Of a DNA stretch of 11,252 nucleotides, positions 6,777-11,252 are shown one piece after another. Position numbers and translations under genes: made by a program. How positions within the stretch are numbered: the stretch's first letter is position 1; each line of letters begins with the position of its first letter. This DNA comes from a bacterium ADurb.Bin374 (GTDB lineage: Bacteria; Riflebacteria; Ozemobacteria; Ozemobacterales; Ozemobacteraceae), in contig MWAR01000552.1 in assembly GCA_002068715.1 (NCBI GenBank), positions 1 to 11,252 of the forward strand. Reading direction: 5' to 3'. The notes under the pieces are model-generated. The model was not told where the DNA came from and did no database searches. It was given only the letters and a program-made list of their open reading frames with translations.

Positions 6777-7811
6777 ATGAGCGAAACGAAACGGAACGTC
6801 AACATGGCCAGGCCCGGAGAACCATCGGGTGAAAACGGCCAGGGGCACACAATCGTCGGCGGCCGCCCCACGGGCTCGATCGACAGGGGACGCGGCATCC
6901 CGCGAGGCATGGAACTGTTGATCAAGCGGGCCGCCGTGGATGCGGCGTTCCGCGCCGACCTTCTCGTCAGACGCGCCGCCGTTGCCGATGAGCTGGCGGT
7001 CCCGCTCGATCCGTCGGAGAGGACGATGCTGACCTCCATTCCGAAAGCCCAGCTCGAGATCATCATCTCGGGAACGGCCGTTCCCGAGCCCCAGCGTAGG
7101 GTCCTCACGGGCGCCTCGGCGGCGGCGATGCTCGCCCTGCTCGCCCAGCTGACCTTCACGCCCGTCGCCGGCCGCGCCGACACGCCGCCGGCGGACGAAA
7201 CGAGCGGGGAACTCAGGCCGGGCCTGCCGAACGCGGGAGTCTCGGCCTCCGATGACGACGATCGCATGACCCGCGGCATCAGGCCCGACTTCCCGATGCC
7301 GCCAGGCGGGGTCCGCCCCGATGTCCCAAAGCCCCCGAAGCCGGTACCCGCACCGCCCGTCACTCCCGACGAGACCGAAAACCAGGTCGCCCCGCCTCCC
7401 GCCACGGCCGCCTGGAAACCAGGCGATCCCCTCACGCTCGACACCCTGCAGCAGGTCATCGTTCGGACCGACGTGACGGACCGCTCCCTCAGCGACGCGC
7501 TCGACACGGTCGCCGCCAACACGGGGGTCAGGATATCCCTGTTCGGGGGAACGACAATCGACACCAGCCGCCGGATCAGCGCCTCGACGGCCGGCCTGCC
7601 CCTTGGGAAAGCCATCCGGAAACTCTGTGCCGAGGCTGCCGGCGAAGCAGCCCTGTTCGAGATCGAGGTCGGCGAGGCCGAGGTCATCGTCCGGTTCCGA
7701 TCCCGCGCGGGTAACGCAGGCCCCGGCATCCGGCCGCAGCCGCCCGTCGATGTCGACGACTCGGCCATCACCCGCGGCATCAGGCCCGATATCCCCGGCC
7801 TCGGCGAGTAA
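6777..7811 (+). CDS. NHLP-leader-like protein with Tat-like segment, TRGIRPD repeats and STN/secretin-like domain
   Basis: I cannot assign a function to this 344-aa protein, but four parts are visible. Residues 45-98 (LLIKRAAVDAAFRADLL ... LDPSE ... LTSIPKAQLE) resemble the nitrile-hydratase-like leader (NHLP/Os1348-type) fold found in some RiPP precursors. Residues 107-134 carry a twin arginine (RRVLTG), a hydrophobic stretch (113-127) and a small-residue site near GRA-D, like a Tat signal or membrane anchor placed internally. Residues 135-215 are Pro/Asp-rich and contain TRGIRPD (165-171) and GVRPDVP (178-184). Residues 230-308 look like a secretin/TonB short N-terminal (STN) domain, with the pattern VTDRSLSDALDTVAANTGVRI, then GLPLGKAIRKLC, then EVIVRF. 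GIRPQPP (317-323) and a final TRGIRPD (332-338) follow. A 15-nt gap separates it from the cyclase and a 12-nt gap from the radical SAM gene, which may act on it. The leader likeness is by eye only. Confidence 0.75.
   Translation: MSETKRNVNMARPGEPSGENGQGHTIVGGRPTGSIDRGRGIPRGMELLIKRAAVDAAFRADLLVRRAAVADELAVPLDPSERTMLTSIPKAQLEIIISGTAVPEPQRRVLTGASAAAMLALLAQLTFTPVAGRADTPPADETSGELRPGLPNAGVSASDDDDRMTRGIRPDFPMPPGGVRPDVPKPPKPVPAPPVTPDETENQVAPPPATAAWKPGDPLTLDTLQQVIVRTDVTDRSLSDALDTVAANTGVRISLFGGTTIDTSRRISASTAGLPLGKAIRKLCAEAAGEAALFEIEVGEAEVIVRFRSRAGNAGPGIRPQPPVDVDDSAITRGIRPDIPGLGE
7269..7288 (+). repeat. 20-nt perfect direct repeat, copy 1 (codes for TRGIRPD)
   Basis: This stretch is identical over 20 nt to positions 7770-7789, in the same frame of the same gene. 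It encodes Thr-Arg-Gly-Ile-Arg-Pro-Asp (residues 165-171), preceded by an acidic run of four Asp. Identity at every third-codon position suggests recent duplication or strong constraint. Confidence 0.85.
7770..7789 (+). repeat. 20-nt perfect direct repeat, copy 2 (codes for TRGIRPD)
   Basis: This is the second exact copy of the 7269-7288 sequence. It encodes residues 332-338 and leaves only IPGLGE before the stop, so the motif forms the C-terminal tail of the protein. It too is preceded by acidic residues (DVDDSAI). Confidence 0.85.
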
Positions 7812-7823
7812 CCAGCATCTCCA

Positions 7824-9290
7824 ATGAGCGCCGATATCACGCTTCTCAACCTGAACCTGCTGTATGTACGTTATCTCGACACCGTCGACCGCGAACTGCA
7901 CCTGCCGCTCGGTTGCCTCTACCTCACGCGCGCGCTCGAGCAGGCGGGCTTCACGGTCGATTTCCGCGACTACCAGCTGACCCAGGCCTCCGAACCGTTC
8001 AGCACCGATGCGATCCTGCGCTTCCTCGAGGGAGCCGCGCCCGTCGTCGGCTTCTCCTGCATGGCAAACCTGCTCCCCTTCGCCATCCTGGCGATGAAGG
8101 AATACAAGAAACAGCATCCGGAAGCGACGCTGATCCTCGGCGGGGTCGGCTCGAAGGCCGTCGAAGAACAGATCCTGGAGCGCTTCCCATGGATCGACGT
8201 CATCGCGGTCGGCGAGGGCGAACGTACCGGCCCCGAGCTGCTCGCCGCGATCAGACGCGGAGACGATCTCACCCGCGTCGCCGGCCTCGTCGTGCGCGGG
8301 CGCGACGGCCGCATCGTGCGCACCCCCATGCGCGAGCGGGTCCCCGACCTCGACGTGATCCCGTTCCCGGCGTTCGAGCATATCGACCTGAAACAGTACC
8401 GCGGCTACGGCCTGATGTCGTCGCGCGGCTGTCCGTACCCGTGCACGTTCTGCTCCGTCGCCCCGGTCTGGGACCACGCATCGACGTTCCGCTCGGTCGG
8501 CAACATCGTCGACGAGATGCGCATGCTCCACGAAAAGGCCGGCGTGAAGATGTTTCTATTTCAGGACGAATATTTCGTCTCGAAGAAGGCCCGCGTCATG
8601 GAGTTCTGCGACGCGCTTAGCCGCTCGGGCCTTAAGGTGATGTGGAAATCCTTCGGCCGCGTAGACCTGACCGACCGCGAGATGATGGAAGCGATGGCCG
8701 CCACGGGCTGCGTCGAGCTGCGATTCGGCATCGAGAGCGGCTGCGACCGCATCCTCCAGCTCGTGAAGAAGGGCTTCTCGGCGGAACAGGCGATCGCGCG
8801 CGTCTCCGAGGCGGTCGGCATCTTCCCGCGCGTCGACGCGTTCTACATCTGGGGCTTCCCGTTCGAGACGCTGGATGACTTTCACCAGACCGTCTTCCAG
8901 ATGGTCTCGCTGCGCATGTTGGGGGCTCGTATATTACCATCTATGCTTTGTCTGCTGCCGCAGACAGAGCTGTATCAGGCGTATGCCGGCAAGGCGAAGC
9001 TCGAATTCTGCCCCGAGCTGTTCCCAGAATACATGATCACCGGCCACGAGATCAGCACCCTGTCGAAGTTCGAGATCGCGCCCCAGCACCGCCCGATCTA
9101 CGAGTTCATCCAGGCCCACCCCGACCTGTTCCCCGGCTTCTTCCACATCGACCTGGCCGGAAACATCCTGCCCAAGCTCGCGGTGCTGAAGAAGTTCGGC
9201 TTTTACCCCGACACGTTCGACGCGGCCGCCCCCGAGTCCTGCGGCGCCCACTCCCCCGAATCGGCCGCCACCCGGGCCTGCCCCGTCTGA
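7824..9290 (+). CDS. B12-binding-domain radical SAM enzyme
   Basis: This 488-aa cytosolic enzyme belongs to the cobalamin-binding radical SAM superfamily (class B methyltransferase-like architecture). The N-terminal Rossmann-type B12 domain spans about residues 1-145 and shows PLGCLYLTRALEQAGF (28-43), VVGFS (74-78), LILGG (103-107) and GEGE (130-133). It lacks the DxHxxG cobalamin-ligating motif, as is common in this group. The radical SAM core follows, with the 4Fe-4S cluster motif CPYPCTFC (Cys203, Cys207, Cys210) and the later LRFGIESG motif typical of the family. The C-terminal tail carries two extra cysteines (ESCGAH, TRACPV). The substrate is unknown; family members methylate or rearrange peptides, lipids, cofactors and antibiotics. 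No Shine-Dalgarno is visible in the 12-nt gap after the upstream gene, so translation may depend on reinitiation. Its position suggests the leader-like GIRPD protein as substrate, but that is inference. The start at 7824 fits the family N-terminus. Confidence 0.9.
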   Translation: MSADITLLNLNLLYVRYLDTVDRELHLPLGCLYLTRALEQAGFTVDFRDYQLTQASEPFSTDAILRFLEGAAPVVGFSCMANLLPFAILAMKEYKKQHPEATLILGGVGSKAVEEQILERFPWIDVIAVGEGERTGPELLAAIRRGDDLTRVAGLVVRGRDGRIVRTPMRERVPDLDVIPFPAFEHIDLKQYRGYGLMSSRGCPYPCTFCSVAPVWDHASTFRSVGNIVDEMRMLHEKAGVKMFLFQDEYFVSKKARVMEFCDALSRSGLKVMWKSFGRVDLTDREMMEAMAATGCVELRFGIESGCDRILQLVKKGFSAEQAIARVSEAVGIFPRVDAFYIWGFPFETLDDFHQTVFQMVSLRMLGARILPSMLCLLPQTELYQAYAGKAKLEFCPELFPEYMITGHEISTLSKFEIAPQHRPIYEFIQAHPDLFPGFFHIDLAGNILPKLAVLKKFGFYPDTFDAAAPESCGAHSPESAATRACPV

Positions 9291-9303
9291 TCGCCGGCAG
9301 ACG

Positions 9304-9345
9304 AAAACCGGGCCGAATCGTTTTCCGATCCGGCCCGGTTTTTTT
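9304..9345 (+). terminator. Strong intrinsic terminator, probably bidirectional
   Basis: A 17-bp stem (9304-9320 with 9326-9342, one mismatch, rich in G/C) closes a 5-nt loop (TTTTC) and runs into a T-tract (9339-9345). It lies 13 nt after the radical SAM stop and ends the plus-strand operon. Read on the minus strand the stem is followed by four T, so it may also end the convergent C11 peptidase transcript, which stops at 9359. Confidence 0.92.
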
Positions 9346-9358
9346 ATAAACAGGTATA

Positions 9359-10561
9359 TTATCTTACATCGTATACCTTGTCGAGGTATTCGTCCCACTG
9401 GGTGTCGCGGGCGAAGTCGAGGGCCTTGTAGAAAGAGCGGAACCGGCGGTAGTCATCCGGGGTCGGCATGGCGACCGAGATGCCGGCGCCCGACGAGACC
9501 GTGCGGCAGGCGGTGACGGCGGCCAGGGCTTCCTCGGCGGTCTTGCGGACCAGGGCCCCGTTCTTCACGCCGGAGAGGCCGCCCATGCTTCCGAGGCTGG
9601 CTTCGATGTCCCAGCAGTAGTTCTTGCCGCCGTAGGCTTCGCTCGGATCGAACCGGTACCCGTCGGCCGAGGCGTTCATCAGCTCGAGCACGAAGGCGTT
9701 GAAGGCGAACGTCAGTTCGGCGCCGCGGGCGACGTTCCAGTAGCCCATGTCACGCATGCCGGCGCCGCTGACCATGGCTTTCGCGAAGCCAGCCGCGTTC
9801 GCGGGCCGCTCGGCATCGACCGCGCTCATGATCCGGGCGTAGGGGTATCCGTTGATGCCGGTCGTGTCGGCGGCGCCGACCATGACCTCGCAGGAGTTGC
9901 GGAACTGGTAGACGGCTTCGATCGAGCCGGGCAGGCACGCGTCGAACGCGAGCACCGACAGCGGCCGGTTCCTGTTCAGGCGGGTCTTGAACGCGTCGAG
10001 AACGGCGACGATCTCGAACACGGTCAGACAGTCGTTATCGGTGTGATCGTAGGCGACGAACCGGCTGTCGGGGTCGAAATCGACCGCGCCGGGCTTCATG
10101 CTGGAAGTGCCGCCCGTGCCGCGCCACGAGAAGATACCGCTGCCGTGGCTGTTGATGATGAGCGCGTAGTTGCGGGCGGGGTGCCGCTCGGCTGCCTTCT
10201 TCAGGAAGCTCCACAGCACGTAGGGCGAGCCCATGTTGACTTCGCCGAGCTTGTCCTCGACGTTGACGCTGCCCTTCTGGACCGTGTAGATCGAGGCGCC
10301 GCTTTCCTTGTTCCCGCCGAAGATGCCGCCGAACGGCGAGCCGGCCTTGGGAGCGAGGTCGTCGATGACGACGATTTCACAACCCGCCGGGGGGCCCGAC
10401 CGCGTCATCGCCTGGATGCTGCGCATGTTCGCGTTTTCCATGGTGGTGTCCTTGTCGTCGTTCACGATGTACAGGAGCACCGTCCATTCGTTGAGCGCCC
10501 AGCCGGTTGCCGGGGCGACTAGCACCGCCAGAACGATCAGAAGCCAACGCATCGATTTCAT
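9359..10561 (-). CDS. Secreted clostripain-family (C11) cysteine peptidase
   Basis: The product is a 400-aa exported protein of the C11/clostripain family, cysteine peptidases of clan CD that usually cut after basic residues. I place the start at the ATG at 10561 (MKSMRW). It follows GAGG with 7-nt spacing, and the next residues form a classic signal peptide (about 6-20 hydrophobic, likely cleavage after Ala22). Mature family landmarks are EWTVLLYIVNDDKD near 25-38, the catalytic His139 in NSHGSG, the catalytic Cys209 in FDACLPGS, and a C-terminal GISVAMPTPDDY ... DTQWDEYL segment. The length and both ends fit a complete enzyme. A longer open frame upstream to 10669 adds 36 residues without signal-peptide character and is rejected. 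It is convergent with the operon and shares its terminator. The cleavage specificity and target are not evident. Confidence 0.92.
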   Translation of the reverse strand: MKSMRWLLIVLAVLVAPATGWALNEWTVLLYIVNDDKDTTMENANMRSIQAMTRSGPPAGCEIVVIDDLAPKAGSPFGGIFGGNKESGASIYTVQKGSVNVEDKLGEVNMGSPYVLWSFLKKAAERHPARNYALIINSHGSGIFSWRGTGGTSSMKPGAVDFDPDSRFVAYDHTDNDCLTVFEIVAVLDAFKTRLNRNRPLSVLAFDACLPGSIEAVYQFRNSCEVMVGAADTTGINGYPYARIMSAVDAERPANAAGFAKAMVSGAGMRDMGYWNVARGAELTFAFNAFVLELMNASADGYRFDPSEAYGGKNYCWDIEASLGSMGGLSGVKNGALVRKTAEEALAAVTACRTVSSGAGISVAMPTPDDYRRFRSFYKALDFARDTQWDEYLDKVYDVR

Positions 10562-10568
10562 TTCTTGA

Positions 10569-10572
10569 CCTC
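10569..10572 (-). promoter_or_regulatory. Ribosome binding site of the C11 peptidase
   Basis: On the minus strand GAGG lies 7 nt before the ATG at 10561. It decides between this start and the upstream in-frame ATG at 10669, because only this start yields a signal peptide. Confidence 0.7.
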
Positions 10573-10778
10573 GCATGTCCGATTTCTTGATGGCGGCAAT
10601 AGAGCAGGAACCATGCCAGCCGTACAGAAAACCGACGCTCGGCCCGGGAAGCCGGTGCGCGGCGTTCATACCGATTCCGGCTGCCGATTATTCGCCGGCA
10701 GTCTGCTCAACCTTCGACATGACGGCAGAAGACCGGAAACAGCCCGTGGCATTTCTGGGGATTGATTTCCAGGGATGC

Positions 10779-10820
10779 GATACGGAATACCATCACTGGC
10801 TATTCGTAGAATTTCGTATC
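10779..10820. repeat. Imperfect inverted repeat downstream of the ankyrin-repeat gene
   Basis: GATACGGAAT (10779-10788) pairs with ATTTCGTATC (10811-10820) at 9 of 10 positions across a 22-nt gap. An inner GAATA/TATTC pairing (10785-10789 with 10801-10805) is an alternative. It could fold in the ankyrin transcript or be an operator-like site; there is no T-tract, so it is not called a terminator. Confidence 0.35.
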
Positions 10821-10844
10821 ACGTCCCCCGAATTCCCGCATCGA

Positions 10845-11252
10845 TCACCGCGAGGCCGGCTGTTCAACGGTTTCGGCTGTCGACGATGCCGTCGGGATCT
10901 CCGAGGGGTCGGCAACGGCTCCGTGGGCAGCGAGAAGTTCGGCGACGTCCGTCTTCCCGGCTTTTCTGGCCCAGAACAGCGGGGTCCGCTGGAAGTTGTT
11001 GACGGCGTTCACGTTGGCACCACGGGAAATCAGCAGTTCGACGGCGTCGCGCGCCCCGCTTTCCGCGGCGAGATGCAGCGGTGTGCTCTCGGCTGAACCG
11101 TCCGGGCTGGTGAAACCGGTGATATTCACGTCGCAACCGGCATCGAGCAGGATACGGCAGGCTTCGGCGCGATTCTTCACCGCGGCGAGATGCAGAGGGG
11201 CAAGATTCCGGCCGTCCCGCACGTTCAGGTCCGCCCCGCGTGAGGTCAGCAG
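10845..11252 (-). CDS. Ankyrin-repeat protein, C-terminal part (5' end cut by window edge)
   Basis: The reading frame is open from the right edge and ends at TGA 10847-10845, giving 135 residues of C-terminus. It contains about three ankyrin repeats, seen as RGADLNVRDGRNLAPLHLAA, then ILLDAGCDVNITGF ... TPLHLAAESGARDAVELLISRGANVNAVN, then FQRTPLFWARKAGKTDVAELLAAHGA. The TPLHLAA and GA.VN signatures are clear. A low-complexity tail follows (DPSEIPTASSTAETVEQPASR). Ankyrin repeats bind proteins, and neither partner nor location can be told from this fragment. A GTG codon at 11222-11220 lies inside a repeat and should not be taken as the start. The 283-bp gap to the peptidase gene, in the same direction, makes a shared operon uncertain. 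Confidence 0.88.
   Translation of the reverse strand: MLTSRGADLNVRDGRNLAPLHLAAVKNRAEACRILLDAGCDVNITGFTSPDGSAESTPLHLAAESGARDAVELLISRGANVNAVNNFQRTPLFWARKAGKTDVAELLAAHGAVADPSEIPTASSTAETVEQPASR

Larger units (their letters stand above)
10562..10844. other. Non-coding spacer between ankyrin-repeat gene and C11 peptidase gene
   Basis: These 283 bp hold no gene I can support. Open frames cross it on both strands but lack family likeness and ribosome binding sites. It should contain the end of the ankyrin transcript and the promoter of the peptidase, both on the minus strand. I see no convincing -35/-10 pair and no T-tract terminator. A short hairpin (CTGCCG 10681-10686 with CGGCAG 10696-10701) and the inverted repeat at 10779-10820 are the only structures seen. 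Confidence 0.5.

Noticed and set aside
6738..8531. Long open frame on the minus strand (about 597 codons) opposite the GIRPD-repeat and radical SAM genes
   Set aside because: It is antisense to two genes with clear domain signatures, has low-complexity Arg/Gly/Asp-rich composition and no recognisable domain. High-GC DNA readily leaves such antisense frames open.
8565..8579. Hairpin GACGAA/TTCGTC inside the radical SAM gene
   Set aside because: A 6-bp stem inside a conserved coding stretch (QDEYFV) is expected by chance.
10562..10669. N-terminal extension of the C11 peptidase by 36 residues
   Set aside because: The extension has no signal-peptide character, while the internal ATG at 10561 has a good ribosome binding site and begins a classic signal peptide.
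10681..10701. Hairpin CTGCCG/CGGCAG as a terminator
   Set aside because: The stem is only 6 bp with a 9-nt loop and no T-tract follows on either strand.
10575..11096. Plus-strand open frame of about 173 codons in the spacer and ankyrin region
   Set aside because: Most of it is antisense to clear ankyrin repeats, and it has no ribosome binding site or domain likeness.
1..11252. CRISPR arrays, tRNA or rRNA genes, insertion sequences, attachment sites
   Set aside because: Reading both strands I saw no regularly spaced repeats, no tRNA-like cloverleaf, no rRNA-like sequence and no transposase or terminal inverted repeats.

Overview
The window is high-GC bacterial DNA. Codons end mostly in G or C, genes are tightly packed, and the products include envelope proteins with signal-like or membrane segments. 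Several product types here (large membrane-bound class III cyclases, a C11/clostripain-type peptidase, ankyrin repeats, a B12-binding radical SAM enzyme) are typical of complex environmental lineages such as Riflebacteria, Planctomycetes or Desulfobacterota. The host cannot be fixed from sequence alone; a Riflebacteria-like host is a weak guess.

Layout. Positions 1-956 (minus) hold a polytopic membrane protein of the LPG-synthase transmembrane/UPF0104 flippase-like family, cut by the left edge. A 62-bp divergent spacer follows. Positions 1019-9290 (plus) form what looks like one four-gene operon: two long membrane class III nucleotide cyclases (1019-3865 and 3855-6761, overlapping by 11 nt); a 344-aa protein (6777-7811) with a nitrile-hydratase-leader-like N-terminus, a Tat-like hydrophobic segment, TRGIRPD repeats and an STN/secretin-like domain; and a B12-binding radical SAM enzyme (7824-9290). 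The operon ends in a strong intrinsic terminator (9304-9345). Beyond it, on the minus strand, are a secreted C11 peptidase (9359-10561), a 283-bp spacer and the C-terminal end of an ankyrin-repeat protein cut by the right edge (10845-11252).

Main point. The two cyclases share the same order of parts (TM, ectodomain, TM hairpin, ectodomain, TM, HAMP, cyclase), so they look like tandem paralogues, and their catalytic domains are damaged in complementary ways. The first has lost a metal-binding Asp (Gly767) but keeps the transition-state Asn889/Arg893. The second keeps both metal Asps (783, 827) but has Ser909 in place of the Arg. Paired, they would rebuild exactly one complete active site, as in mammalian C1/C2 adenylyl cyclase. 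This is inferred from motifs only.

The same operon carries a leader-like exported protein with repeated TRGIRPD motifs next to a B12 radical SAM enzyme. Leader-like proteins beside radical SAM enzymes recall peptide-modification systems, so the operon may link envelope sensing through cyclic nucleotide to modification or export of the GIRPD protein. Sequence supports the parts and their order; the functional link is a hypothesis.
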